A stretch of DNA of 64,000 bases, taken from contig OX638133.1 in assembly GCA_951804985.1 (NCBI GenBank), forward strand, positions 54,899,122 to 54,963,121, written 5' to 3'. The position numbers and the translations under genes were made by a program. The stretch comes from Dryomyza anilis (taxonomy: Eukaryota; Arthropoda; Insecta; Diptera; Dryomyzidae). Shown here in pieces: positions 32,634-47,181 of this stretch. Every line of letters begins with the position of its first letter. Positions within the stretch are counted from its first letter, which is position 1. Below the pieces are notes generated by a model. It saw only the letters and a list, made by a program, of their open reading frames with translations, was not told the origin of the DNA and ran no database searches.

Positions 32634-32642
32634 ATCTCTATT

Positions 32643-32955
32643 CGTGGTTCAGTGGTCAGTGGTTAGTGCGTTGGACTGCGAGCCGAAAGGTCTCCGGTTC
32701 AAGCCTGGACTGTGGTTAACAACATCTTTTCATAGAAACATTTTTCTATACCGCGCTACCTCTCGGCAGTAAATGGCAAACCTCCGAGAGTAAAAACATT
32801 GCCTATGAAAAGCTCTCACCCGCCGTTCGGATTCGGCAATAAACTGTAGGTCCCACCACTTTGAGTACAAATATAACACGCACAGCTCAAAATGGTGAGA
32901 GAGCTCGGCCTAAGTTCTTATAGGACTGTAGTGCCAAACTATTATTATTATTATT
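32643..32955 (+). mobile_element. SINE, unit A4, A box duplicated
   Basis: 313 bp; flanked by ATCTCTATT. Confidence 0.9.
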
Positions 32956-33587
32956 ATCTCTATTAGATTGGCAATAAATTGTTAAAGGAGGATGATAATT
33001 ATCAATGCCTGTTAGAGCATGAATAGACTGTTTAACTACCGAATTATTACTGTCAGTAGTAAAAACCAGATCAAGTTGTCTTTCTAGACAGTTAGTAATA
33101 CAACTTACTTGTTGTAAGTTAGATGAGATAGTGGTTTTGATTTCGGTTTTTGTATAAATTTCGTGACCACAAACCAATGAAAAGCAACATTTTGACTTCA
33201 CCTGAGATATGATCTGAATTGCAAAGAAGAAGAATTTTGTACAAATTTCATCCATAAAAGCCAAAGAAATTAAATTTCAACAATTCTGTGAACTGCCATA
33301 TATGTAAACTAGTGATGATCATTTGCAAGAGCAAGGCAAGAAATGGTAATCTTAATCTTTTAAATTTTAAATAAAAGATCGAAGACAAATATCTTAAACT
33401 GCATATTAATTATGAAAACGAATAGAATTTGAACACTAATTGTATTTAAATTACTTATTTTTCATATTTTCAATTTCTTCAACATTTTACTAAAAAAAAA
33501 AAATCCAATAACATGAAAATTTTAATTATATTTTAACAATAATTAACTAACAAAAAGTAATTGTTTAAATCAAGGCCATAATAAAAT

Positions 33588-33819
33588 GAACGAAAAGTCA
33601 CCAAATACATTTTCAAAATGCTAAATATTTTTTACAAACATCTTTATGTATCTGTCAATTTTTAATCGAGAATCTCCATTTTTTACCACATGATAAGAAA
33701 ATGTAAATCTATCAATTGATATTTCAACTTTAAAAATGCATCAATTACTTTTTATAATATTAATCAACAAACTCGAAAATTATGTTTTTCATAAAAATGT
33801 ATTTGGTGACTTTTCGTTC
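33588..33819. mobile_element. MITE, unit A4
   Basis: Both ends intact. Confidence 0.8.
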
Positions 33820-35592
33820 TACAACGACGATATACATTATACGATATACAATAAATATAAGGAATATTTCGTATAGGCATATTTATATTTTCGTCACAGA
33901 TTAAAAAATCCGTATGCTACACGTACCGTATGTCAAGAGAACTCAAATAATATCTTACAGAGTAACATTTTTCTTTGCGATCACCATGCGGGCACAAACT
34001 CAAACGCTACAAAGCGAATACTAACAGAAAGAAGAGAATATAACAATAACGATTCGTATACACACACTTTCACAACGACAACTCTTCGTTGCTATCCTGT
34101 ATCGCATGGCAACAAACAGACGCATGACAACAGACAGACGCATGACAACGGACAGACGCATGGCACCACACTAGATGTATGTATCTAGTACAGCTCTCTA
34201 GTTGGCAACAACAACGAGTTCTCTTTGTGGTACACAAAATTTTCCGCCTAAAATTCTATCAAAAGCTTGGATGGATGCTGCTTTATTCGCATTTTTGTTG
34301 TTGTTGCACTTTCAAACGAATCAGCGGATTTGTGAAAGAAGAAAAACATAAAAAACAATATATCAGCTATCAGTATCAATAGCAATATATCAGCACTGTG
34401 AAATTGTTCATATATAATTTTTTATTTCTTCATGATTTTACAATTAACAAAAAAATTATATATAAAAGTAAAACAAAAATAATAATGTGCATAGCACAGT
34501 GCATATGCACAATCGATGTACGAACTTGCGTAGCGAAGAAAAGAGAAAAAACATTGTTTTGTTTATTTTATCTTTTTGAAGCGACTTTTGAAGCACTTTT
34601 AAAGCTATTAACGCTTCAAAAGTGCTTCACAGGCCTTATTTTTAAGATGCTTATATTCTTTAGAATTGACAAAAACAAAAAAAAACACACATCTTCATTA
34701 CTGTTAACGTTCATAAATATTTTGTACGCTTTCCATTGTTACTTGTTGTTCAATATTTAGTAATATCATGAATTCTTTTGTATATTATTATTACCTTAGA
34801 AACATAATAAATACATTAAAATCATAAAAAAACGCAAGTCTTCCTTTTCTTGCAGTCTTAGTCTTGCTCTTGTTCTTTTTCTTGCAAAATCTCGATCTTT
34901 TTCTCGCTTTTGTTCTTGCAAAAAATGCAAGAACAAGATGCAAGAACAAAAAATTTTTAATCATCACTAATGTAAACAAATATCTACCTTATACTTGAAA
35001 TGTTTCAATTCGATTAATGAAACAAAAAACAAATTTTAGACCAATTACCGTTGTTTTGGAAATATCGTTTCACAAAAAAAACATGTGAATTTTTGTACAA
35101 CCAAAAATGTTTATTTTGGGAACTCCAAATTTAATTAATGATATTTTACTTAAGATCTTCTATATAAAATAAAATATGTTTTTCTTTTTCTTTTTATACT
35201 TTTTTAAATACCGTTTTAAACCGGTATAAAACCGAAACCGTTTATATCGGTTTTGGATATCGGTTTATTTCTGATTTTCGGTTACGGTTTCAGTCCTTGA
35301 TTTAAACTCAGCATCTACATAAATTACTTAAAAAGTGTCTAAGTTTTTGTAAAACCTACACATTTAGCTTACCAAAACTTTTTAATTTATTAAAATAGGT
35401 TATATATAGTTATATACGACAAAGCAATTCAAATTTGAATACATTTTTGAAATTTGAAAAATCGTTTAAAATTCATGTTGTAGATAATCCACACATTTTT
35501 ACAGTAATTAAAAGTTAATTCAATTATCTTATCAGAACTTTTGGATTTATCAAAATTTAACAAGAAACAACAAAGTTATGATCGATTAAATC

Positions 35593-36581
35593 ATTGTCCT
35601 TTAAATAATAAAATGATTTTACCGATTCATTCCCACATTTACCAAATCAAGTCAACTATGAGATTTAAAGCTCCTGGATTTTGTTTATATTTTTATGCAA
35701 GTGCAATGTTTTGGTCAATAAATTTTTTACATTTTTCGGACAACTTTATCCCGAGATACAGTGATCCAAAGTTACAAAAAAAACACTTTTGTGGGTTGTT
35801 TATACAAATATCTATTGATCGAGATATGCAATAAAACCCGTCGAGGTGTCATTTTAAAGCTAATAAAATTTTCCTGGACATGTGGTAATTATCCTTGCAC
35901 TTGACATTGTATGTTCTCCATTGAAAATTCCTAAATGTTCATTGATTTATTATGAATATTCGTGCTAAATTTAAATACGGTATTTTGACGGAGTCATATT
36001 AAAAAAATCAAATTTCGATAATTTACGAAAAATGGGCTATATAGAAAAATTAGATCAAATTTGATGAAACTGACGCCATTTTCGGAATCAGCGTTGTAGA
36101 TGAATTCAAAACTTGTAACATATTTTATTTTTCCCAAAATTAGGGGACGAGTATTATTTCCATACATATAAATTCACACAAATTTGGAAAATTTATTACT
36201 AATTTTAATCCGTCGAAATACCATCATGAAATTCGGCACTAATAATGACTGAAAAATTAACAATGAAAAATTAAGGATTTTTTTTTCAAACAGAGTGCTT
36301 TTTACGGACATACTACTCGACGAGGACTATAGCTCATCTGGATCAATAGATATTTTAATATGAACAACCTACAAAAGTGTTTTTTGTAACTTTGCATCAC
36401 TGTATGACAGAATAAAGTTATTCGAAATAATTAAAAATTAATTGACCAAAACATTTCAATTGATCCTTGCATAAAAAAATTTAACCAAAATCCAAGAGCT
36501 TTAAATATCATAGTTGACTTGATTTGGTAAATGTAGTGTGGGAATGATTCAGTTAAAACTTTTTATTATTTAAAGGACAAT
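35593..36581. mobile_element. Foldback element, unit A4
   Basis: Both arms and centre present. Confidence 0.75.
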
Positions 36582-37392
36582 CCCTAGTGGAAATTTGCCC
36601 TATGCGCCATCGGGAATTTATCGGGTTTTCGTCGGGTAACCCCTATCAGAGAAAACATGATCATTGCCTTGTCATGCTCACCATAGCAGAGTTTACATTA
36701 TCTAAATGGTCCTGATCATTACTACATTAGTTGTCCCTCCTAAGGAAATTTCAATCGGGTAATGATCGGAATTTAATGAGAAAAGCCCTAAATATTTTTT
36801 TAAACGAGAAAGTATCAGAAATATTTTACCATTAATATGAACATATTTTTTACGAAGTATTTACAGTTAACGGTCATTTATCATCATATGTACATATAAT
36901 GATCACACATTCCTTCATATCTTAAATTTAATATATAATTTTTAATTTTCCAAATGTAAAAATAATTATATAAAATTATAGTAAATATTATCATTGAAAT
37001 AATAATTTTATCAGTTGTCTAAAATCATAATATATGTCTAACATTGCTAACCTTGATAAAATAATACATGCAATTCACATTGAGAATTTGATCCGTCGTT
37101 TTAAAATCTTTTTAAAACCCATATTTAAACCTAACATTGATATATCTGCTGCAAATCGGACGTAAGATGACCACCCGATTGACTGAAACGCACATTTGAG
37201 CACTAGAAATATACATTTTAAATATATACATAGAACTGAATTAATTCATGTTTATAATCTTAATAAAAATGAATTAATTCATGTGTTTGTAATCTTAATG
37301 ACACATTGAATTACACATGATTTAAACTAAACACAACTGTTCTAAAAAATGTAAGTTTCGTTTTTTTTATTGAAAACTGCCTTGTGTTACAA

Positions 37393-38421
37393 TCAAGAAC
37401 AAAAAACCAAAAGCATTTTGTTAAAATGTACGATTTGGAATTGCTGTTGCCACATCAGGATCCCGTGATTCATATTGCAATTAGTTAAAATGATGCAATA
37501 TGAAGTTGAATCGACCTCCGCGATGTGCAAAGCATGCAACCAGTGGTGACGCATCACGCTCTGCAAATCTTTGGTGGCCATAGGCTCCTCTGTTGGGGTC
37601 TGGTTGCTGACGTCGCCCACGTACAGAAGGGCTATGTCGATATCCGACTTTTCCTCCTCAGAGCGTGGTAGGCCGACTTAGTCTCGAGTTTCTTCATCTG
37701 CCGCCTCCTCGACATTATGCATCTGGGTCACATGCAGTGTACCTGCTGCCGATATCGTCGGTGCTTCTCCTTTATTATTTTCATCGACATCTTCGTCATC
37801 CCTGTCGAAGAGATACGTGCACAGATACGTTGCCGAATCTGTATTTCAGCACGCGTCATGCCTTCTCGATCTCCTACATCGATTTAGTATCGACCCCCCA
37901 TCTGGAGTAGTTGACTGTTGGCATCTTCGGTGACACGATACACCTTCCATATACCCTTCGTTCTGCTTGTCCAGAAGGATTAGCAACTTGCTGGTTTCTT
38001 TCCCAACGTTTCTGGGAATGTAGATTTTAATGGTGTGCATGTGAAGTATGTCATCAACCCAACATGCCATCAACTCCATCCCCTTCAACGCCGTTAGTTT
38101 TCCAGCCGCCTGTTCTAACCAGTCTGCAGTCTCTTGGTTGGTGCATTCCACTAGCAGCTTGAAGGATATGCCTTCGAATTCCAGTTCGAGCATATCCTTC
38201 ATCCGAGATCCATTTCATCCACGATCGCCTCCTCCAGAGTTGAGAGATTCTCACTGGTGAGTACTTGATCGGGAAAGTCCTTCGCCAATACGGCCACCCT
38301 TACCGACTTCACGGCACTAGCATAGCTTGTGCTCGGTTTGGGTGGTTTCCCGTGTACTGGTTTTGTGAGTACCCTGCATTGGTGGAGGCCTTCTCCGTTC
38401 GCACCTTTTTGGTATTCTTTT
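37393..38421 (-). pseudogene. LINE ORF1 relic, unit A5
   Basis: As A4 with a few substitutions (PRNVGKE for PRSVGKE; ACWVDD for ACLVDD). Confidence 0.7.
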
Positions 38422-38430
38422 ATCTCTATT

Positions 38431-38743
38431 CGTGGTTCAGTGGTCAGTGGTTAGTGCGTTGGACTGCGAGCCGAAAGGTCTCCGGTTCAAGCCTGGACTG
38501 TGGTTAACAACATCTTTTCATAGAAACATTTTTCTATACCGCGCTACCTCTCGGCAGTAAATGGCAAACCTCCGAGAGTAAAAACATTGCCTATGAAAAG
38601 CTCTCACCCGCCGTTCGGATTCGGCAATAAACTGTAGGTCCCACCACTTTGAGTACAAATATAACACGCACAGCTCAAAATGGTGAGAGAGCTCGGCCTA
38701 AGTTCTTATAGGACTGTAGTGCCAAACTATTATTATTATTATT
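38431..38743 (+). mobile_element. SINE, unit A5, A box duplicated
   Basis: 313 bp; flanked by ATCTCTATT. Confidence 0.9.
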
Positions 38744-39374
38744 ATCTCTATTAGATTGGCAATAAATTGTTAAAGGAGGATGATAATTATCAATGCCTGT
38801 TAGAGCATGAATAGACTGTTTAACTACCGAATTATTACTGTCAGTAGTAAAAACCAGATCAAGTTGTCTTTCTAGACAGTTAGTAATACAACTTACTTGT
38901 TGTAAGTTAGATGAGATAGTGGTTTTGATTTCGGTTTTTGTATAAATTTCGTGACCACAAACCAATGAAAAGCAACATTTTGACTTCACCTGAGATATGA
39001 TCTGAATTGCAAAGAAGAAGAATTTTGTACAAATTTCATCCATAAAAGCCAAAGAAATTAAATTTCAACAATTCTGTGAACTGCCATATATGTAAACTAG
39101 TGATGATCATTTGCAAGAGCAAGGCAAGTAATGGTAATCTTAATCTTTTAAATTTTAAATAAAAGATCGAAGATAAATATCTTAAACTGCATATTAATTA
39201 TGAAAACGAATAGAATTTGAACACTAATTGTATTTAAATTACTTATTTTTCATATTTTCAATTTCTTCAACATTTTACTAAAAAAAAAAATCCAATAACA
39301 TGAAAATTTTAATTATATTTTAACAATAATTAACTAACAAAAAGTAATTGTTTAAATCAAGGCCATGATAAAAT

Positions 39375-39607
39375 GAACGAAAAGTCACCAAATACATTTT
39401 CAAAATGCTAAATATTTTTTACAAACATCTTTATGTATCTGTCAATTTTTAATCGAGAATCTCCATTTTTTTACCACATGATAAGAAAATGTAAATCTAT
39501 CAATTGATATTTCAACTTTAAAAATGCATCAATTACTTTTTATAATATTAATCAACAAACTCGAAAATTAAGTTTTTCATAAAAATGTATTTGGTGACTT
39601 TTCGTTC
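39375..39607. mobile_element. MITE, unit A5
   Basis: Both ends intact. Confidence 0.8.
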
Positions 39608-41350
39608 TACAACGACGATATACATTATACGATATACAATAAATACTTACAATAAATATAAGGAATATTTCGTATAGGCATATTTATATTTTCGTCACAG
39701 ATTAAAAAATCCGTATGCTACACGTACCGTATGTCAAGAGAACTCAAATAATATCTTACATTATTCTTTGCGATCACCATGCGGGCACAAACTCAAACGC
39801 TACAAAGCGAATACTAACAGAAAGAAGAGAATATAACAATAACGATTCGTATACACACACTTTCACAACGACAACTGCATGCATGACAACAGACAGACGC
39901 ATGACAACGGACAGACGCATGGCACCACACTAGATGTATGTATCTAGTACAGCTCTCTAGTTGGCAACAACAACGAGTTCTCTTTGTGGTACACAAAATT
40001 TCCCGCCTAAAATTCTATCAAAAGCTTGGATGGATGCTGCTTTATTCGCATTTTTGTTGTTGTTGCACTTTCAAACGAATCAGCGGATTTGTGAAAGAAG
40101 AAAAACATAAAAAACAATATATCAGCTATCAGTATCAATAGCAATATATCAGCACTGTGAAATTGTTCATATATAATTTTTTATTTCTTCATGATTTTAC
40201 AATTAACAAAAAAATTATATATAAAAGTAAAACAAAAATAATAATGTGCATAGCACAGTGCATATGCACAATCGATGTACGAACTTGCGTAGCGAAGAAA
40301 AGAGAAAAAACATTGTTTTGTTTATTTTATCTTTTTGAAGCGACTTTTGAAGCACTTTTAAAGCTATTAACGCTTCAAAAGTGCTTCACAGGCCTTATTT
40401 TTAAGATGCTTATATTCTTTAGAATTGACAAAAACAAAAAAAACACACATCTTCATTACTGTTAACGTTCATAAATATTTTGTACGCTTTCCATTGTTAC
40501 TTGTTGTTCAATATTTAGTAATATCATGAATTCTTTTGTATATTATTATTACCTTAGAAACATAATAAATACATTAAAATCATATAAAAACGAAAGTCTT
40601 CCTTTTCTTGCAGTCTTAGTCTTGCTCTTGTTCTTTTTCTTGCAAAATCTCGATCTTTTTCTCGCTTTTGTTCTTGCAAAAAATGCAAGAACAAGATGCA
40701 AGAACAAGAAATTTTTAATCATCACTAATCTAAACAAATATCTACCTTATACTTGAAATGTTTCAATTCGATTAATGAAACAAAAAACAAATTTTAGACC
40801 AATTACCGTTGTTTTGGAAATATCGTTTCACAAAAAAAACATGTGAATTTTTGTACAACCAAAAATGTTTATTTTGGGAACTCCAAATTTAATTAATGAT
40901 ATTTTACTTAAGATCTTCTATATAAAATAAAATATGTTTTTCTTTTTCTTTTTATACTTTTTTAAATACCGTTTTAAACCGGTATAAAACCGAAACCGTT
41001 TATATCGGTTTTGGATATCGGTTTATTTCTGATTTTCGGTTACGGTTTCAGTCCTTGATTTAAACTCAGCATCTACATAAATTACTTAAAAAGTGTCTAA
41101 GTTTTTGTAAAACCTACACATTTAGCTTACCAAAACTTTTTAATTTATTAAAATAGGTTATATATAGTTATATACGACAAAGCAATTCAAATTTGAATAC
41201 ATTTTTGAAATTTGAAAAATCGTTTAAAATTCATGTTGTAGATAATCCACACATTTGTACAGTAATTAAAAGTTAATTCAATTATCTTATCAGAACTTTT
41301 GGATTTATCAAAATTTAACAAGAAACAACACAGTTATGATCGATTAAATC

Positions 41351-41630
41351 ATTGTCCTTTAAATAATAAAATGATTTTACCGATTCATTCCCACATTTAC
41401 CAAATCAAGTCAACTATGAGATTTAAAGCTCCTGGATTTTGTTTATATTTTTATGCAAGTGCAATGTTTTGGTCAATAAATTTTTTACATTTTTCGGACA
41501 ACTTTATCCCGAGATACAGTGATCCAAAGTTACAAAAAAAAACACTTTTGTGGGTTGTTTATACAAATATCTATTGATCGAGATATGCAATAAAACCCGT
41601 CGTGGTGTCATTTTAAAGCTAATAAAATTT
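41351..41630. mobile_element. Foldback arm 1 remnant, unit A5
   Basis: Only the left arm. It ends at AATAAAATTT and joins through TTTAAAAC to the ORF1 relic of A6. Confidence 0.75.
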
Positions 41631-41633
41631 TTA

Positions 41634-42510
41634 AAACGACGCATCACGCTCTGCAAATCTTTGGTGGCCATAGGCTCCTCTGTTGGGGTCTGGTTGCAGA
41701 CGTCGCCCACGTACAGAAGGGCTATGTCGATATCCGACTTTTCCTCCTCAGAGCGTGGTAGGCCGACTTAGTCTCCAGTTTCTTCATCTGCCGCCTCCTC
41801 GACATTATGCATCTGGGTCACATGCAGTGTACCTGCTGCCGATATCGTCGGTGCTTCTCCTTTATTATTTTCATCGACATCTTCGTCATCCCTGTTCTTC
41901 GATACGTGCACAGATACGTTGCCGAATCTGTATTTCAGCACGCGTCATGCCTTCTCGATCTCCTACATCGATTTAGTATCGACCCCCCATCTGGAGTAGT
42001 TGACTGTTGGCATCTTCGGTGACACGATACACCTTCCATATACCCTTCGTTCTGCTTGTCCAGAAGGATTAGCAACTTGCTGGTTTCTTTCCCAACGCTT
42101 CTGGGAATGTAGATTTTAATGGTGTGCATGTGAAGTATGTCATCAACCAAACATGCCATCAACTCCATCCCCTTCAACGCCGTTAGTTTTCCAGCCGCCT
42201 GTTCTAACCAGTCTGCAGTCTCCTGGTTGGTGCATTCCACTAGCAGCTTGAAGGATATGCCTTCGAATTCCAGTTCGAGCATATCCTTCATCCGAGATCC
42301 ATTTCATCCACGATCGCCTCCTCCAGAGTTGAGAGATTCTCACTGGTGAGTACTTGATCGAGAAAGTCCTTCGCCAATACCGCCACCCTTGCCGACTTCA
42401 CGGCACTAGCATAGCTTGTGCTCGGTTTGGGTGGTTTCCCGTGTACTGGTTTTGTGAGTACCCTGCATTGGTGTAGGCCTTCTCCGTTCGCACCTTTTTG
42501 GTATTCTTTT
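41634..42510 (-). pseudogene. LINE ORF1 relic, unit A6 (C-terminal end shortened)
   Basis: Starts at GACGCATCACGCTC after the deletion join; otherwise as A4. Confidence 0.7.
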
Positions 42511-42519
42511 ATCTCTATT

Positions 42520-42832
42520 CGTTGTTCAGTGGTCAGTGGTTAGTGCGTTGGACTGCGAGCCGAAAGGTCTCCGGTTCAAGCCTGGACTGTGGTTAACAAC
42601 ATCTTTTCATAGAAACATTTTTCTATACCGCGCTACCTCTCGGCAGTAAATGGCAAACCTCCGAGAGTAAAAACATTGCCTATGAAAAGCTCTCACCCGC
42701 CGTTCGGATTCGGCAATAAACTGTAGGTCCCACCACTTTGAGTACAAATATAACACGCACAGCTCAAAATGGTGAGAGAGCTCGGCCTAAGTTCTTATAG
42801 GACTGTAGTGCCAAACTATTATTATTATTATT
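42520..42832 (+). mobile_element. SINE, unit A6, A box mutated
   Basis: Has the 8-bp A-box duplication and a further G-to-T change at its second triplet (CGTTGTTCAG). Confidence 0.9.
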
Positions 42833-43464
42833 ATCTCTATTAGATTGGCAATAAATTGTTAAAGGAGGATGATAATTATCAATGCCTGTTAGAGCATGAA
42901 TAGACTGTTTAACTACCGAATTATTACTGTCAGTAGTAAAAACCAGATCAAGTTGTCTTTCTAGACAGTTAGTAATACAACTTACTTGTTGTAAGTTAGA
43001 TGAGATAGTGGTTTTGATTTCGGTTTTTGTATAAATTTCGTGACCACAAACCAATGAAAAGCAACATTTTGACTTCACCTGAGATATTATCTGAATTGCA
43101 AAGAAGAAGAATTTTGTACAAATTTCATCCATAAAAGCCAAAGAAATTAAATTTCAACAATTCTGTGAACTGCCATATATGTAAACTAGTGATGATCATT
43201 TGCAAGAGCAAGGCAAGAAATGGTAATCTTAATCTTTTAAATTTTAAATAAAAGATCGAAGAAAAATATCTTAAACTACATATTAATTATGAAAACGAAT
43301 AGAATTTGAACACTAATTGTATTTAAATTACTTATTTTTCATATTTTCAATTTCTTCAACATTTTACTAAAAAAAAAAAATCCAATAACATGAAAATTTT
43401 AATTATATTTTAACAATAATTAACTAACAAAAAGTAATTGTTTAAATCAAGGCCATAATAAAAT

Positions 43465-43697
43465 GAACGAAAAGTCACCAAATACATTTTCAAAATGCTA
43501 AATATTTTTTACAAACATCTTTATGTATCTGTCAATTTTTAATCGAGAATCTCCATTTTTTTACCACATGATAAGAAAATGTAAATCTATCAATTGATAT
43601 TTCAACTTTAAAAATGCATCAATTACTTTTTATAATATTAATCAACAAACTCGAAAATTAAGTTTTTCATAAAAATGTATTTGGTGACTTTTCGTTC
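43465..43697. mobile_element. MITE, unit A6
   Basis: Both ends intact. Confidence 0.8.
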
Positions 43698-45457
43698 TAC
43701 AACGACGATATACATTATACGATATACAATAAATATAAGGAATATTTCGTATAGGCATATTTATATTTTCGTCACAGATTAAAAAATCCGTATGCTACAC
43801 GTACCGTATGTCAAGAGAACTCAAATAATATCTTACAGAGTAACATTTTTCTTTGCGATCACCATGCGGGCACAAACTCAAACGCTACAAAGCGAATACT
43901 AACAGAAAGAAGAGAATATAACAATAACGATTCGTATACACACACTTTCACAACGACAACTCTTCGTTGCTATCCTGTATCGCATGGCAACAAACAGACG
44001 CATGACAACAGACAGACGCATGACAACGGACAGACGCATGGCACCACACTAGATGTATGTATCTAGTACAGCTCTCTAGTTGGCAACAACAACGAGTTCT
44101 CTTTGTGGTACACAAAATTTCCCGCCTAAAATTCTATCAAAAGCTTGGATGGATGCTGCTTTATTCGCATTTTTGTTGTTGTTGCACTTTCAAACGAATC
44201 AGCGGATTTGTGAAAGAAGAAAAACATAAAAAACAATATATCAGCTATCAGTATCAATAGCAATATATCAGCACTGTGAAATTGTTCATATATAATTTTT
44301 TATTTCTTCATGATTTTACAATTAACAAAAAAATTATATATAAAAGTAAAACAAAAATAATAATGTGCATAGCACAGTGCATATGCACAATCGATGTACG
44401 AACTTGCGTAGCGAAGAAAAGAGAAAAAACATTGTTTTGTTTATTTTATCTTTTTGAAGCGACTTTTGAAGCACTTTTAAAGCTATTAACGCTTCAAAAG
44501 TGCTTCACAGGCCTTATTTTTAAGATGCTTATATTCTTTAGAATTGACAAAAACAAAAAAAAACACACATCTTCATTACTGTTAACGTTCATAAATATTT
44601 TGTACGCTTTCCATTGTTACTTGTTGTTCAATATTTAGTAATATCATGAATTCTTTAGTATATTATTATTACCTTAGAAACATAATAAATACATTAAAAT
44701 CATAAAAAAACGCAAGTCTTCCTTTTCTTGCAGTCTTAGTCTTGCTCTTGTTCTTTTTCTTGCAAAATCTCGATCTTTTTCTCGCTTTTGTTCTTGCAAA
44801 AAATGCAAGAACAAGATGCAAGAACAAAAAATTTTTAATCATCACTAATGTAAACAAATATCTACCTTATACTTGAAATGTTTCAATTCGATTAATGAAA
44901 CAAAAAACAAATTTTAGACCAATTGGAAATATCGTTTCACAAAAAAAACATGTGAATTTTTGTACAACCAAAAATGTTTATTTTGGGAACTCCAAATTTA
45001 ATTAATGATATTTTACTTAAGATCTTCTATATAAAATAAAATATGTTTTTCTTTTTCTTTTTATACTTTTTTAAATACCGTTTTAAACCGGTATAAAACC
45101 GAAACCGTTTATATCGGTTTTGGATATCGGTTTATTTCTGATTTTCGGTTACGGTTTCAGTCCTTGATTTAAACTCAGCATCTACATAAATTACTTAAAA
45201 AGTGTCTAAGTTTTTGTAAAACCTACACATTTAGCTTACCAAAACTTTTTAATTTATTAAAATAGGTTATATATAGTTATATACGACAAAGCAATTCAAA
45301 TTTGAATACATTTTTGAAATTTGAAAAATCGTTTAAAAATCATGTTGTAGATAATCCACACATTTTTACAGTAATTAAAAGTTAATTCAATTATCTTATC
45401 AGAACTTTTGGATTTATCAAAATTTTACAAGAAACAACAAAGTTATGATCGATTAAA

Positions 45458-46395
45458 TTCCCACATTTACCAAATCAAGTCAACTATGAGATTTAATGCT
45501 CCTGGATTTTGGTTATATTTTTATGCAAGTGCAATGTTTTGGTCAATAAATTTTTTACATTTTTCGGACAACTTTATCCCGAGATACAGTGATCCAAAGT
45601 TACAAAAAAAACACTTTTGTGGGTTGTTTATACAAATATCTATTGATCGAGATATGCAATAAAACCCGTCGAGGTGTCATTTTAAAGCTAATAAAATTTT
45701 CCTGGACATGTGGTAATTATCCTTGCACTTGACATTGTATGTTCTCCATTGAAAATTCCTAAATGTTCATTGATTTATTATGAATATTCGTGCTAAATTT
45801 AAATACGGTATTTTGACGGAGTCATATTAAAAAAATCAAATTTCGATAATTTACGAAAAATGGGCTATATAGAAAAATTAGATCAAATTTGATGAAACTG
45901 ACGCCATTTTCGGAATCAGCGTTGTAGATGAATTCAAAACTTGTAACATATTTTATTTTTCCCAAAATTAGGGGACGAGTACTATTTCCATACATATAAA
46001 TTCACACAAATTTGGAAAATTTATTACTAATTTTAATCCGTCAAAATACCATCATGAAATTCGGCACTAATAATGACTGAAAAATTAACAATGTAAAATT
46101 AAGGATTTTTTTTTTCAAACAGAGTGCTTTTTACGGACATACTACTCGACGAGGACTATAGCTCATCTGGATCAATAGATATTTTAATATGAACAACCTA
46201 CAAAAGTGTTTTTTGTAACTTTGCATCACTGTATGACAGGATAAAGTTATTCGAAATAATTAAAAATTAATTGACCAAAACATTTCAATTGATCCTTGCA
46301 TAAAAAAATTTATCCAAAATATCATAGTTGACTTGATTTGGTAAATGTAGTGTGGGAATGATTCAGTTAAAACTTTTTATTATTTAAAGGACAAT
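45458..46395. mobile_element. Foldback element, unit A6
   Basis: Arm 1 lacks about 36 bp at its outer end (45457); arm 2 lacks about 14 bp near 46317. Confidence 0.7.
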
Positions 46396-47181
46396 CCCTA
46401 GTGGAAATTTGCCCTATGCGCCATCGGGAATTTATCGGGTTTTCGTCGGGTAACCCCTATCAGAGAAAACATGATCATTGCCTTGGTATGCTCACCATAG
46501 CAGAGTTTACATTATCTAAACAGTCAATGGTTCTGATCATTAGTTGTCCCTCCTAAGGAAATTTCAATCGGTTAATGATCGGAATTTAATGAGAAAAGCC
46601 CTAAATATTTTTTTTTAAACGAGAAAGTATCAGAAATATTTTACCATTATTATGAACATATTTTTTACGAAATATTTACAGTTAACGGTCATTTATATAA
46701 TGATCACACATACCTTCATATCTTAAATTTAATATATAATTTTTAATTTTCCAAATGTAAAAATAATTATATAAAATTATCAATTAAATAATAATTTTAT
46801 CAGTTGTCTAAAATCATAATATATGTCTAACATTGTTAACCTTGATAAAATAATACATGCAATTCACATTGAGAATTTGATCCGTCGTTTTAAAATCTTT
46901 TTTAAACTCATATTTAAACCTAACATTGATATATCTGCTGCAAATCGGACGTAAGATGACCACCCGATTGACTGAAACGCACATTTGAGCACTAGAAATT
47001 TACATTTTAAATATATACATAAAAATGAATTAATTCATGTTTATAATCATAATAAAAATGAATGAATTCATGTGTTTGTAATCTTAATGACACATTGAAT
47101 TACACATGATTTAAACTAAACACAAATGTTCTAAAAAATGTAAGTTTCGTTTTTTTTATTGAAAACTGCCTTGTGTTACAA

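Larger units (their letters stand above)
31318..37104. repeat. Array A unit A4 (5787 bp)
   Basis: Complete. ORF1 relic 31606-32633, SINE 32643-32955, endonuclease relic 32965-33264, MITE 33588-33819, foldback 35593-36581. It shares with A3 and A6 the longer minisatellite and ATAAAAAAACGCAAG near 34825. Confidence 0.93.
37105..41632. repeat. Array A unit A5 (about 4.5 kb, truncated right)
   Basis: ORF1 relic 37393-38421, SINE 38431-38743, endonuclease relic 38753-39052, MITE 39375-39607, foldback arm 1 only (41351-about 41630). The foldback centre, arm 2 and core flank are lost in a deletion that also removes the start of A6. A local change replaces GTTCTTCG with GTCGAAGAG near 37805. Confidence 0.9.
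41633..46893. repeat. Array A unit A6 (about 5.3 kb, truncated left)
   Basis: ORF1 relic 41634-42510, SINE 42520-42832, endonuclease relic 42842-43141, MITE 43465-43697, foldback 45458-46395. Variant bases change from A type to B type at about 46440-46515, so its right end is a hybrid. Confidence 0.9.
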
